Of a stretch of DNA of 64,000 nucleotides, positions 1 through 8,132 are shown in pieces; the stretch's first letter is position 1; each line of letters starts with the position of its first letter. The position numbers and the translations under genes are program-made. Origin of the DNA: Streptomyces aculeolatus. GTDB lineage: Bacteria; Actinomycetota; Actinomycetes; Streptomycetales; Streptomycetaceae. The notes beneath the pieces are model-generated. The model was not told the origin of the DNA and did no database searches. It worked only from the letters and a program-made list of their open reading frames with translations. Location of the stretch: positions 114,128 to 178,127 of the forward strand of contig NZ_JAINRD010000022.1 in NCBI RefSeq assembly GCF_020400605.1. Direction: 5' to 3'.

Positions 1-316
1 TGCGGACGAAGGCGGCGGTGTCGTGGAGGAGGGCGAGCAGGTCGCCGCGGAGGGTGCCGGTGTCGGGGGTGGGCAGGTCGGTGCGGGTGCGGTCGAGGAC
101 GGCGTCGAGCGCGAGCGCGGCCTTGGTGCCCCAGCGGCGGTAGATCGACGTCTCGTGGACGCCGGCGCGCTGCGCGACCTCGGCGATCGACAGCGCGTCG
201 GCGCCGTGCTCCAGGACGACGTCCACCGTCGCCTGCAGCACGGCGGCGCGTACGCGGGCGCTGCGGCCGCCCGTTCTGCGGGCGGCGGTGGCGGGCTGGC
301 GGCTGCTTTCCGGCAT
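1..316 (-). CDS. TetR/AcrR-family regulator, C-terminus beyond window edge
   Basis: The minus strand from 316 to the left edge stays open and gives about 105 residues starting MPESSRQPATAARRTGG. An N-terminal helix-turn-helix is visible around residues 40-65 (ALSIAEVAQRAGV, then ETSIYRRWGTKAAL), the classic TetR_N layout. The ligand-binding C-terminal half is off the window, so the effector cannot be guessed. It lies 19 bases downstream of a 43-codon membrane peptide gene on the same strand, and both face a 22-base palindrome at 530-551 that is a plausible autoregulatory operator. No strong ribosome site precedes the ATG, so coupling to the small upstream gene is possible. The family call is firm; the targets are unknown. 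Confidence 0.85.
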   Translation of the reverse strand, partial: MPESSRQPATAARRTGGRSARVRAAVLQATVDVVLEHGADALSIAEVAQRAGVHETSIYRRWGTKAALALDAVLDRTRTDLPTPDTGTLRGDLLALLHDTAAFVR

Positions 317-335
317 CCCGCCAACGTAGCGCAGG

Positions 336-467
336 TCAGTGCGGCGCCGGCCGCTCGGCGTGGGCGCGGTCGAGTGCGGCGACCAGTGCCGCGGTCACGG
401 CGGTGAGCCCCATGCCGCCGGCGGCGAACACGGTGAACAGCGTCCAGAAGTCCGGAGTGAGAACCAT
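336..467 (-). CDS. 43-residue single-pass membrane peptide
   Basis: A short reading frame starts at ATG 467 after a good ribosome site (GGAGG, five to seven bases upstream) and ends at TGA 336-338, just before the TetR gene. The product has an uncharged run of about 25 residues (FWTLFTVFAAGGMGLTAVTA and onward), long enough for one membrane helix, then a polar tail ending ERPAPH. It has no recognisable domain. Its position as first gene of a small-peptide/TetR pair behind the 530-551 palindrome suggests that the regulator controls it. Small membrane peptides next to TetR genes are common in actinobacteria, but no function is assigned. Coding status rests on the ribosome site, third-position GC and context. 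Confidence 0.5.
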   Translation of the reverse strand: MVLTPDFWTLFTVFAAGGMGLTAVTAALVAALDRAHAERPAPH

Positions 468-529
468 CGGGGTGCCTCCTGCCAGTTAACGCAGTGATTC
501 TTGCTTTAAGGTACGACTCCGCCGCCCCC

Positions 530-551
530 TAATGCAAGTTGACTTGCGTTA
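530..551. promoter_or_regulatory. 22-base near-perfect palindrome, likely TetR operator
   Basis: The arms TAATGCAAGT and ACTTGCGTTA flank a TG centre with a single mismatch. It lies between the divergent small-peptide/TetR unit (minus) and the M24 peptidase (plus). The minus-strand arm contains TTGCAT, which can serve as a -35 box with a TACCTT-like -10 about 18 bases on; the plus strand reads TTGACT across the centre. Length and position fit a TetR autoregulatory operator; this is inference. Confidence 0.55.
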
Positions 552-626
552 CACGGGTTCCGGGGCGGACGGGGTACGTTCCTTCCAGGCCCGGCACACC
601 CGCCGACGAGCACCGAGGAGCCCCGC

Positions 627-1751
627 ATGACCGGCGACTTCGCCCCGTTCACCGCCGACGACTACCGCGCCCGCATGCGGCACGCCGCCCGCGCCGCCGC
701 CGGCGCCGGGTTCGCCGGGCTGCTCGTCGCCCCCGGGCCCGACCTCGTCTGGCTCACCGGCTACGCGCCGCCCGCCGCCACCGAGCGGCTCACCCTGCTC
801 GTGCTCGTGCCCGGGGCGGATCCGGTGCTCGTGGTGCCGAAGCTGGAGGCCGGCGACGCCGAGAAGGCGGCCGGCGGACCGGCCCTCACCCTGCGCGACT
901 GGACCGACGGCACCAGCCCGTACGCCGTGACCGCACCGCTGCTCGACGCCCGCGGCCGGTACGCGGTCAGCGACGACGCCTGGGCCCTGCACCTGCTCGG
1001 ACTCCAGCGCGAGTTGCCGGAGTCCGCGTACGTCTCCTTCTCCGACGGGCTGCCGATGCTGCGCGCCGTCAAGGACGACGCGGAACTCGCGCGGCTGGCC
1101 GCGGCCGGCGCCGCCGCGGACGCCGCGTACGAGGAGATCAGGAACGCGCGCTTCGCCGGCCGCAAGGAGTCCGACGTCGCCGCGGACCTGGCCGCGCTGC
1201 TGCGCCGGTTCGGCCACTCCCAGGTCGACTTCACCGTCGTCGGCTCCGGGCCCAACGGCGCCAACCCGCACCACGAGGCCGGCGAACGGGTCATCCGCGA
1301 GGGCGACATGGTCGTCCTCGACTTCGGCGGCCTCGTCCACGGCTACGGCTCCGACACCACCCGCACCGTGCACGTCGGCGAACCCACCGCCGAGGAGCGG
1401 GAGATCCACGACGTCGTGCGCGCGGCGCAGGAGGCCGGCTTCCGGGCCGTACGGCCCGGCGCCGCCTGCCAGGAGGTGGACCGGGCGGCGCGCCGGGTCA
1501 TCGCCGACGCGGGCTACGGCGAGTACTTCATCCACCGCACCGGGCACGGCATCGGCACCACGACCCACGAGCCGCCGTACATGATCGAGGGCGAGGAGCA
1601 GCCGCTCGTGCCCGGCATGTGCTTCTCCGTCGAGCCCGGCATCTACCTGCCGGGGCGCTTCGGCGTGCGCATCGAGGACATCGTGACCGTCACCGGGAGC
1701 GGCGGCCGGCGGCTCAACGACACCGCGCGCGAGATGGCGATCGTCTCCTAG
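627..1751 (+). CDS. M24 metallopeptidase (Xaa-Pro aminopeptidase/prolidase family)
   Basis: The 374-residue protein has an N-terminal creatinase-like domain (about 1-150) and a pita-bread M24 catalytic domain (about 155-370). Metal ligands are all visible: Asp232 (VVLDFGG), Asp243 (GSDTTRT), His307 (HRTGHGIG), Glu336 (SVEPGI) and Glu350 (RIEDIV). The family removes N-terminal residues before proline or cleaves X-Pro dipeptides in the cytosol with two metal ions. The start is set by GAGGAG about seven bases before the ATG. It stands alone, divergent from the TetR/peptide unit and convergent with the next TetR gene. Aminopeptidase P and prolidase cannot be separated here. Confidence 0.88.
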   Translation: MTGDFAPFTADDYRARMRHAARAAAGAGFAGLLVAPGPDLVWLTGYAPPAATERLTLLVLVPGADPVLVVPKLEAGDAEKAAGGPALTLRDWTDGTSPYAVTAPLLDARGRYAVSDDAWALHLLGLQRELPESAYVSFSDGLPMLRAVKDDAELARLAAAGAAADAAYEEIRNARFAGRKESDVAADLAALLRRFGHSQVDFTVVGSGPNGANPHHEAGERVIREGDMVVLDFGGLVHGYGSDTTRTVHVGEPTAEEREIHDVVRAAQEAGFRAVRPGAACQEVDRAARRVIADAGYGEYFIHRTGHGIGTTTHEPPYMIEGEEQPLVPGMCFSVEPGIYLPGRFGVRIEDIVTVTGSGGRRLNDTAREMAIVS

Positions 1752-1760
1752 GCGGGGGGT

Positions 1761-1822
1761 TCCTCAAGCGGGGGGCTTCAAGCGGCGGGCTCCTCAAGCG
1801 GAGGTCTGCTCAAGCGGAGGTC
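1761..1822. repeat. Short imperfect tandem repeats with CTCAAGCGG core
   Basis: Four units of roughly 13-17 bases share the core TCAAGCGG and a following G-rich stretch; the last two (1791-1806 and 1807-1822) are nearly identical. They sit at the convergent end of the M24 gene and run into the last codons of the TetR gene, so the TetR C-terminus is probably variable in length. This looks like replication-slippage sequence. Confidence 0.6.
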
Positions 1823-2538
1823 TCCTGCGCGGCCGTCTCCGGGTCCCGGCTGCCCGGGCCCTGCCGCGGGGGCCGGCCGGTCCGCCCGCCCCGCCGCCGG
1901 GGCGTCCGCGGCAGCCGGCGCAGCCCCTTCTCCAGCTGTGCGAACGCCTGCTCCGCCTCCGCCACCGCGCCCGCGTGGCGCGCGTCGGCCGACTCCCCGT
2001 ACGCCAGCCGCGCGGCGTTCTCCCGGGCCAGCGCCCACTGCACGGCGACGATCTGGGCCGCGGCGAGCCGGGCGGCCGGCTCGGGGACGGCCGCGGTCTC
2101 GCGCAGCGCCTCGGCGAGCGCCCGCTCGGCGCCGGCCCGGAACCGCTCCATCCGGGCCACCAGCGAGGGGGTGTCGAGGATCATCCGGTGCAGCGCGCGG
2201 ACTTCGGGCCGGTCGTCGAGCCCGGTGACGGGGTCCCGCTCGCGCAGGCCGCGCAGGAAGTGCTCCCGCAGCGCCGCCAGCGGGGCGGTGCGCGGCGGGC
2301 GGGCCCGTACCGCGCGGGCGGCGTCGGTCTCGTGGTCGGCGAGGCGGTGCGCGACGAGGTCTTCCTTGGTCGGGAAGTACGCGAAGAGCGTGCGCTTGGA
2401 CACCTCCGCGGCCTCGGCCACCCGGGCCACCGAGACGCCGGCGAAGCCGTGGCGGAGGAACAGGGTGATCGCGGCCTCGGAGAGCGCCGCCCGGGTCTGC
2501 TGCTTCTTGCGCTCCCGCAGCCCTGGTTTGCCGTCCAC
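1810..2538 (-). CDS. TetR/AcrR-family transcriptional regulator
   Basis: The 242-residue protein begins with LRERKKQQTRAALSEAA and a TetR_N helix-turn-helix (about 25-70: VSVARVAEAAEVSKRTLFAYF, then PTKEDLV). The C-terminal region is helical and ends in an Arg/Pro-rich basic tail encoded partly by the tandem repeats at 1761-1822. The start is the first ATG of the open frame, with the promoter presumably in 2539-2597. Neighbours do not form an operon with it, so the target is unclear; typical roles are repression of an exporter or oxidoreductase gene. The family is certain and the function is not assigned. Confidence 0.85.
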   Translation of the reverse strand: MDGKPGLRERKKQQTRAALSEAAITLFLRHGFAGVSVARVAEAAEVSKRTLFAYFPTKEDLVAHRLADHETDAARAVRARPPRTAPLAALREHFLRGLRERDPVTGLDDRPEVRALHRMILDTPSLVARMERFRAGAERALAEALRETAAVPEPAARLAAAQIVAVQWALARENAARLAYGESADARHAGAVAEAEQAFAQLEKGLRRLPRTPRRRGGRTGRPPRQGPGSRDPETAAQETSA

Positions 2539-2597
2539 GGCGTCACGGTAGCAAACAGGTATCCCGGGGGGATTTCTCGACCAGGTGCAGTTTTACG

Positions 2598-2912
2598 TCA
2601 TGCCTGACCGGTGTCGAAGTGGCTGATGCGGTCGCCGTCGACGGTGAAGGACCACCGGGTGCGCATGCCGCCCCAGGTGGAGTTCGAGTACGTGGCCACG
2701 AGCGACCGGCCGTCCGCGGCGACGGACTCGACGTCCATGTGGCCGGCGGAGGAGAAGATCTCCTTGTCGGTCCAGGCGGCGAGGTCGCGTTCGCTGCCGT
2801 CGTCGGTCATGGTCGCGTCGTCGGTGAGGAGCGCGAAGAACGCGTCCCTGTCGCCGGCGTTGAGCGCCGCGACGAAGGCGGCCACGACGGGGTCGGTGAG
2901 CTGGGCGGCCAT
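2598..2912 (-). CDS. NTF2-like / SnoaL-like small protein
   Basis: This 104-residue protein (from MAAQLTDPVVAAFVAALNAG) has the helix-then-curved-sheet pattern of the NTF2/SnoaL fold: FVAALNAGDRDAFFALLTDD near the N-terminus and the strands TYSNSTWGGMRTRWSFTVDG and RISHFDTGQA at the end. The family includes ketosteroid isomerases, polyketide cyclases and many small binding proteins; catalytic identity cannot be read from sequence. I chose ATG 2912 because GAGGTG lies six bases upstream, in preference to a start 33 bases earlier. It is a single gene, with no operon partner, followed upstream by about 210 bases of GC-rich non-coding DNA. Confidence 0.7.
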   Translation of the reverse strand: MAAQLTDPVVAAFVAALNAGDRDAFFALLTDDATMTDDGSERDLAAWTDKEIFSSAGHMDVESVAADGRSLVATYSNSTWGGMRTRWSFTVDGDRISHFDTGQA

Positions 2913-3122
2913 GGGGCACCTCCGGGTTCGCTGCCGTGCGCGCACGCGCCGCGTGCGCCACCCACGGCGCCATTGTCCCGCCGGCGGGCCCGCCCCGCAG
3001 GTCGTGCCCGCGGCCGCCGGACGGCCCGCGCCGGGCCGTCCCGGGCACGCCCGCCCCGCGCGCGGCCGGCCCGTACCCGGACCCGCCCGGTTTCAGGGCG
3101 CCCGCACCCGACCCGCCCGCGC

Positions 3123-3773
3123 TCACGCCGCCCGCTTCACCCCCTCCACCACCACGTCCGCAACCGAGGCGTAGAACGCCACGTACCCCGCCAGCGGCGC
3201 CACCTCGTGGAACGGCTCCTCGTACGACCACGCCACGTCCGCGCGCTCCGGCGTGCCCGCGCCGCGGTACGTCCGGTACGACGCGAAGCCCTTGTACGGG
3301 CACCCCGTCCGCGTCGGCGTGGGCTCGAACAGCTCCAGCCGCACGTCCTCGGGCGGCAGGTAGAACTGCGCCGGCAGCCCCGTCTCGAAGACCGCCAGCG
3401 GCCTGCGGGACTCGGCGACCGGTTGCCCGTCGATCGAGACCCGCACGTGCCGCGCGCTGCGCACGGTGTCCACCCGGTGGTACGGGTCCCGGGGGCCCAC
3501 CGGCAGCTCCTCGTCCTCCTCGAACCAGCGGTCCAGCGCCGACCACCGCACCGACACGTGGCCGGCCAGCTCCGCGTCCCCGTCGTACGTCCGCACCGCG
3601 TCCGGCACGAGGTCGGTGCGCACGTCGCCGCGCGGGAAGGCGTACGTCACATACGGCTGGCCGGCCTCCCGGACCAGCAGCGGCGCCCCGCTGTCGACGA
3701 CGAGTTCGCCGCCGAGCCTGCCGCGCACCCGGCGCTCGCTCGGCTCCCAGGTCCTGGTCTCGAAGATCGGCAT
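3123..3773 (-). CDS. DUF427-domain protein
   Basis: The 216-residue protein contains the conserved DUF427 core near the C-terminus, CPYKGFASYRTYRG followed by a WSYEEPFHEVAPLAGYVAFY segment, typical of actinobacterial DUF427 proteins with an additional N-terminal half. No biochemical role is established for the family. Start ATG 3773 is chosen over an upstream start because GAGGTAGG lies just upstream and family members begin near MPIFETRTWEPS. The gene points away from the GH3-led operon, and the 367-base spacer between them holds the operon A promoter. Confidence 0.78.
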   Translation of the reverse strand: MPIFETRTWEPSERRVRGRLGGELVVDSGAPLLVREAGQPYVTYAFPRGDVRTDLVPDAVRTYDGDAELAGHVSVRWSALDRWFEEDEELPVGPRDPYHRVDTVRSARHVRVSIDGQPVAESRRPLAVFETGLPAQFYLPPEDVRLELFEPTPTRTGCPYKGFASYRTYRGAGTPERADVAWSYEEPFHEVAPLAGYVAFYASVADVVVEGVKRAA

Positions 3774-3969
3774 CGTTCCTACCTCTCGGCGGTCAAAATC
3801 TGTCAAAGCCTGTCAGTGCCAACACCCGCCGCGGACCGGGACTTCCCGCCCGGGAGCGCGGTCGTGCGCGCCCCGGCGTACGTGGTCCGCGGGCCGTCCG
3901 CAGGTCGCCTCCGGGGCGCCCACCGTTGCGGAGCAGGGCATTCCGCCAGCGATCCGATCGCGGACTTCC

Positions 3970-4019
3970 TTGACACTCCCGATTGGTATAGGCCAGTATC
4001 CGGCATTGGTCTGTACCAA
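3970..4019 (+). promoter_or_regulatory. Promoter with two DasR-like dre sites ahead of the GH3 gene
   Basis: A consensus-like -35 (TTGACA, 3970-3975) is followed 18 bases later by CAGTAT (3994-3999). A dre-like site TGGTATAGGCCA sits between the boxes (about 3984-3995), and a second, TGGTCTGTACCA, lies just downstream (4007-4018). Each matches TGGTCTAGACCA at ten of twelve positions. DasR is the GntR-family GlcNAc repressor of streptomycetes, released by amino-sugar phosphates. The downstream gene is a GH3 N-acetylglucosaminidase, exactly the kind of gene DasR controls. The rest of the 3774-4139 spacer shows no gene. Confidence 0.72.
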
Positions 4020-4139
4020 GTCTTTCCATGCCACGTCAGCCCGTTCCGACACACCTTGCACTCCACTCGCACCCGTCGCGCGCCCGGCCCCGCAGTCCGC
4101 CGCGGCCGCCGTCCCGCCCCTGCTCCCGCGGAGGTCTCC

Positions 4140-5678
4140 ATGGCAGCCAACAACCCCGAACTCGCCCGGCTGGCCAACTCGGTTCTCCAGCCCGGGTTCG
4201 TGGGCACGACCGCGCCCGACTGGCTGCGCCGCAGAATCGGCGAAGGACTGGCGTCCGTGGTGCTCTTCGGCCGCAACATCGTCGACCCCGAGCAGGTCGC
4301 CGCGCTCACCGCCGCGCTGCGCGCCGAGAACCCCGACCTGATCATCGCCATCGACGAGGAGGCCGGCGACGTCACCCGGATCGAGGCCGGCACCGGCGCC
4401 ACCCGCCCCGGCAACCTCGCCCTCGGCGCCGTCGACGACGTCGAGCTGACCGAGCAGGTCGCGTACGACATCGGCCGCCAGCTGCACGCCATGGGCGTTT
4501 CGCTCAACTACGCCCCCTCCGCCGACGTCAACTCCAACCCCAAGAACCCCGTCATCGGCGTCCGCGCCTTCGGCGCCCGCACCGACCTCGTCTGCCGGCA
4601 CACCGCCGCCTGGATCCGCGGCCTGCAGTCCGCCGGCGTCGCCGCCTGCGCCAAGCACTTCCCCGGCCACGGCGACACCAGCGTCGACTCCCACCACGGC
4701 CTCCCGCACGTCGCCGCCGACGCCCGCGAGATCGCCCGCACCGCGCTGCCGCCGTTCACCGCCGCCATGGAGGCCGGCGTACGCACCGTCATGACGGCGC
4801 ACATGCTCATCCCCGCCTACGACGACAGCCTCCCCGCCACCCTCAGCCCGCGCATCATCCGCGACCTGCTCCGCGACGAGCTCGGCTTCACCGGTCTCGT
4901 CGTCACCGACGGCATCGAAATGGGCGCCGTCTCCGACCTGTACGGCATCGGCGGCGCCACCGTCCGCGCCCTCGCCGGCGGCGTCGACGCCGTGTGCGTC
5001 GGCGGCGAGAACGCCGCGGAGTCCGTCGCCACCGACCTGACCGACGCCATCGTCGCCGCCGTGCACGACGGCAGCCTGCCCGAGGAACGGCTCGTCGAAG
5101 CCGCCGCCCGGGTACACGAGTTCGCCGCCTGGTCCGCCGCGCTGACCCGCAGCGTCCCGGCCGGCGACCCCCGCGGCGGCGACGGGGCCGACCACCAGAT
5201 CGGCCTCGTCGCCGCCCGCCGCGCCGTCCGGGTCCACCACGACCCGGCGGGCCCGGCCCGCTTCCCGCTCGTCGGCGATCCGCACGTCGTCGAGTTCTCC
5301 CCCGTCACCAGCCTCGCCATCGACGGCCGTACGCCCTGGGGCGTCGCCGACCCGCTGCGCGCCCTGCGCCCCGGCACCACGTCGGTGCGCATCGGCGAGT
5401 CCGAGCTGACCGGCGCCGCCGGCGCCGCGGACGTGCTCGACGGGCAGGCACTGCGCCCGGCCGACGGCCGCGAGCTGGTCGTCGTCGTCCGCGACGCCGC
5501 CCGCCACCCGTGGATGTGGCAGGCCCTGGCCGACCTGGTGCGGCGCCGGCCCGACGCGCTCGTCGTCGAGATGGGCCTGCCCGCCGAGGACCGGCTCGGC
5601 GCCGTGCACCTGTCGACCCACGGTGCCACGCGCGTCTCCGGCATCGCCGCGGCCGAGGTCCTCACCGGCGCGGTGTGA
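4140..5678 (+). CDS. GH3 beta-N-acetylhexosaminidase (NagZ/DasD-like)
   Basis: The 512-residue protein is a glycoside hydrolase family 3 beta-N-acetylglucosaminidase. The NagZ signature KHFPGHGDT (residues 172-180) carries the Asp-His acid/base dyad, and Asp257 in VVTDGIEMGAV is the expected nucleophile. An N-terminal TIM barrel (about 1-340) is followed by a second alpha/beta domain (about 350-510), the two-domain type. No signal peptide is seen, so it should act in the cytosol on imported chitobiose-type substrates or on a GlcNAc-bearing metabolite. Start ATG 4140 has GGAGG upstream. It is the first gene of operon A and has two dre-like operators in its promoter, as expected for GlcNAc metabolism. 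Its place ahead of biosynthetic genes could mean removal of a protective amino sugar, or simple promoter capture. Confidence 0.85.
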   Translation: MAANNPELARLANSVLQPGFVGTTAPDWLRRRIGEGLASVVLFGRNIVDPEQVAALTAALRAENPDLIIAIDEEAGDVTRIEAGTGATRPGNLALGAVDDVELTEQVAYDIGRQLHAMGVSLNYAPSADVNSNPKNPVIGVRAFGARTDLVCRHTAAWIRGLQSAGVAACAKHFPGHGDTSVDSHHGLPHVAADAREIARTALPPFTAAMEAGVRTVMTAHMLIPAYDDSLPATLSPRIIRDLLRDELGFTGLVVTDGIEMGAVSDLYGIGGATVRALAGGVDAVCVGGENAAESVATDLTDAIVAAVHDGSLPEERLVEAAARVHEFAAWSAALTRSVPAGDPRGGDGADHQIGLVAARRAVRVHHDPAGPARFPLVGDPHVVEFSPVTSLAIDGRTPWGVADPLRALRPGTTSVRIGESELTGAAGAADVLDGQALRPADGRELVVVVRDAARHPWMWQALADLVRRRPDALVVEMGLPAEDRLGAVHLSTHGATRVSGIAAAEVLTGAV

Positions 5679-5718
5679 CGGCCGCACGCAACACGGTTCC
5701 ACCTCTGGAGGACGTTCC

Positions 5719-6837
5719 ATGGCCGACCCCGGCCCGTACCTGTACCGTGCCGCTTCCGACACCCCGTACTTCAGCGCCGACGGCGAGTCCTACCTCGCCC
5801 GCACCCCGTTACGCGACATCCGCAAGTCCCGTCCGCTGCGCGTGCTGTCCGAGGAGGACTACGCCTTCTGGCAGACCTACGGCTACGTCGTGGTCAAAGA
5901 GGCGATACCCGCGGAAGCCGCCGCCCTCCTCCTCGACTTCGCCTGGGACTTCCAGGGCCTGGACCCCGACCGCCCCGAGACCTGGTACGAGGACCGCGAG
6001 TTCCGCTCCGACCTCGACCGCGACCTGCACGTCTACGGCTTCGTCGAGGCGTACCAGCACCAGCTGATCTGGGACAGCCGCCAGACCCGGCGCGTCTACG
6101 ACGCCTTCGCCGACGTGTGGGACTGCGACGAGCTGTGGGTGACCCTCGACCGCCTGAATCTCAACCCGCCCAACGTCGGCAACCGCAGCCGCACCCTCAT
6201 CGAGCCCACCGACACCGGCTTCGACATCGAGCTGCACTGGGACGTCGACACCACCCTCGCCGTCCTCCCGCAGCGGGTGCAGGGCATCATCGCCCTCAAC
6301 GACACCGGCCCCGACCACGGCGGCTTCCAGTGCGCGCCCGACCTCTTCCGCGACTTCGAGAAGTGGAAGCTCGCGCAGCCCGCCGGCCGGGACCCGATCC
6401 GGCCGAACACCGACCGCGCCGAGTTCCCCGTCGTACGCCCCGAACTGGCCGCGGGCGACCTGCTCATCTGGAACGGGCTGCTGGCCCACGGCGTCGCCGC
6501 GAACGCCTCCGACAGGGGCGTACGCGCCGTGCAGTACCTCGCGATGATGCCCGCCCTGGAGGAGCACGAGCGGCTGCGCCGCTCGCGCGTCGAGTCCTGG
6601 CGCACCCTGAGCACGCCCGACTGGAACGCCACCCTCCTCGGCGACGCCCGCCGGCACGAGGCCGAGCGGTACGGGCCGGCCGAGCTGACCGGCCTCGGCC
6701 GCAAGCTCCTCGGGGCCGACTCCTGGCGCACCGCTGCGCCGGACACCGGGACACAGGAGGCCGGGGCGCACGCGGCCGGGGCACAGGCGGACGGGACGGC
6801 ACGGACCGGGGAGCGGGCGTGGCACGCATCTGCCTGA
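5719..6837 (+). CDS. Phytanoyl-CoA-dioxygenase-family Fe(II)/2-oxoglutarate oxygenase
   Basis: The 372-residue protein has the PhyH facial triad: His173-x-Asp175 (ELHWDVD) and His257 (LLAHGVAAN), with Arg269 (RGVRAVQYL) as the probable 2-oxoglutarate anchor. Family members hydroxylate, desaturate, epoxidise or halogenate small-molecule intermediates in many actinobacterial pathways. Length is slightly above usual because of an Ala/Gly-rich C-terminal tail from about residue 335. The start has CTGGAGG about nine bases upstream, 40 bases after the GH3 gene. Its end overlaps the next gene by 19 bases, indicating coupled translation. A tailoring oxidation of the cluster product or its precursor is the likely role; the substrate is unknown. 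Confidence 0.82.
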   Translation: MADPGPYLYRAASDTPYFSADGESYLARTPLRDIRKSRPLRVLSEEDYAFWQTYGYVVVKEAIPAEAAALLLDFAWDFQGLDPDRPETWYEDREFRSDLDRDLHVYGFVEAYQHQLIWDSRQTRRVYDAFADVWDCDELWVTLDRLNLNPPNVGNRSRTLIEPTDTGFDIELHWDVDTTLAVLPQRVQGIIALNDTGPDHGGFQCAPDLFRDFEKWKLAQPAGRDPIRPNTDRAEFPVVRPELAAGDLLIWNGLLAHGVAANASDRGVRAVQYLAMMPALEEHERLRRSRVESWRTLSTPDWNATLLGDARRHEAERYGPAELTGLGRKLLGADSWRTAAPDTGTQEAGAHAAGAQADGTARTGERAWHASA

Positions 6838-8132
6838 CGCTGCCCACCAACCGCGCCTGCGCGGCCACCATCGCCGCCGTCCACGAGGAAGCCGCCCACG
6901 CCGCCGCCCACTTCGGCGCCGAGGTCCACTTCCTGGTCCTCGACTCCGCCGACGAGCGCGACCGCGCCGGCCACGCGGCCGCCGTCGCCGGGCTGCCGCC
7001 GGTGCCCGGTGTCGTCGTGCACCACCTCGGCGAGGCGGAGCAGCGGGCCTTCCTCACCGCCGCGCTCCGCCGCGCCCGGGTCGCGGGCGCCGCGAAGCTG
7101 CTGCGCATGCTGCTGCCCGACGCCGTCTCGTACGGCGCCTGCACCGACCGCGCGTTCCTGCTCGCCGCCGCTCTCGGCTGCGCCTCGGTGCACCGCCGGG
7201 ACTCCGACAGCCGCTACCAGACCGCCGCCGGCCGGCCCGTCTTCCCCGTCCACCACGAACTGGCCACCCTGGGCCGGCCCGCCGCCGAGGCGGCCCGGCG
7301 GGTGGACGCCGACGCGCTGAACCCGCTGCACGGCCACAAGCCGGTCTCCCTCGTCGGCGCGTCCTTCGTCGGCGAGATGTCCGTCGACATCGCGGAGATC
7401 CACGACCTCGACCCCGCCGTCTACCACGACGTCGTCAGCCTCTGGGCGCCGCCCGACTGGCCGGAGGAGCGCAAGCGGGCGCTGGTCGAGGAGTCCTTCA
7501 AGGGCGCGGGCACCGAGCCGTTCGGCGGCGACCACGCCGTCCTCGGCGCCGTCGACCCCATGCGCGTCGACATGTGCAACGTCGCCTTCCACCGCGGCGT
7601 GTACGAGGCCGTCCCGCTGCCGCCCGCCACCGACACCATCGGCAGTGACTACTTCCTCCTCCACCTCGTCCACGACGCCACCCTGCCCGGCGTCCTGCAC
7701 AACCGGCACATCGTCAACTACCACACCGACGAGCGGAAGACCGGCGCCGGCTTCACCGCCTACCAGCTGCGGTTCGCCAAGTTCCTGCTGTCGATGCTCT
7801 ACTTCAACTTCGTCTACGGCGAACTGGCCGCCGCCGGCCCCGCGCTCCTCGACGGCCGGCACCGCCTGCGCGCCGCCGCCGTCGGCGAACTGGCCGCGCG
7901 CAGCACCCGGCTGGACCGCGACGAGAACGTCATGCGGCTGACGGCCCTGGAGATCGCGTACCGCAAGCTCGGCGGCAGATACGCCGAGTTCGCCGGCGTG
8001 CTCGCCGCCCGCGGCCGGGACCTGCTGGAAGAGGCCCGCCGCGACATGGCCGACTTCGCGCTCCTGATCGCCGCGTGGGGGCCGCTGGTACGGGCGAGCG
8101 CGGCGACCGGCCTGCCGGGGACCGCGCGGTGA
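6819..8132 (+). CDS. DUF6271-like protein, GT-A-like N-terminus
   Basis: The frame from GTG 6819 gives 437 residues, beginning ARICLTLPTNRACAATIAAV. This opening resembles nucleotide-sugar-transferase-like proteins annotated as DUF6271 in streptomycetes; that assignment is from memory. Visible features are an alpha/beta N-terminal half, HRRDSDSRYQ and GGDHAVLGAVDPMRVDMCN segments that could hold a metal or sugar site, and a helical C-terminal third (about 290-437). No signal peptide or membrane helix is present. GTG is chosen because GGGGAG precedes it and it overlaps the dioxygenase gene; the stop overlaps the next start as GTGA. A sugar- or amine-transfer role in operon A is plausible but not shown. 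Confidence 0.6.
   Translation: MARICLTLPTNRACAATIAAVHEEAAHAAAHFGAEVHFLVLDSADERDRAGHAAAVAGLPPVPGVVVHHLGEAEQRAFLTAALRRARVAGAAKLLRMLLPDAVSYGACTDRAFLLAAALGCASVHRRDSDSRYQTAAGRPVFPVHHELATLGRPAAEAARRVDADALNPLHGHKPVSLVGASFVGEMSVDIAEIHDLDPAVYHDVVSLWAPPDWPEERKRALVEESFKGAGTEPFGGDHAVLGAVDPMRVDMCNVAFHRGVYEAVPLPPATDTIGSDYFLLHLVHDATLPGVLHNRHIVNYHTDERKTGAGFTAYQLRFAKFLLSMLYFNFVYGELAAAGPALLDGRHRLRAAAVGELAARSTRLDRDENVMRLTALEIAYRKLGGRYAEFAGVLAARGRDLLEEARRDMADFALLIAAWGPLVRASAATGLPGTAR

Noticed and set aside
23..406. Plus-strand 127-codon frame at the left edge
   Set aside because: The minus strand encodes a normal TetR helix-turn-helix in the same place, so this is its shadow.
1761..1822. CRISPR-like array
   Set aside because: Units are short, imperfect and directly abutting with no spacers; simple tandem repeat is sufficient.
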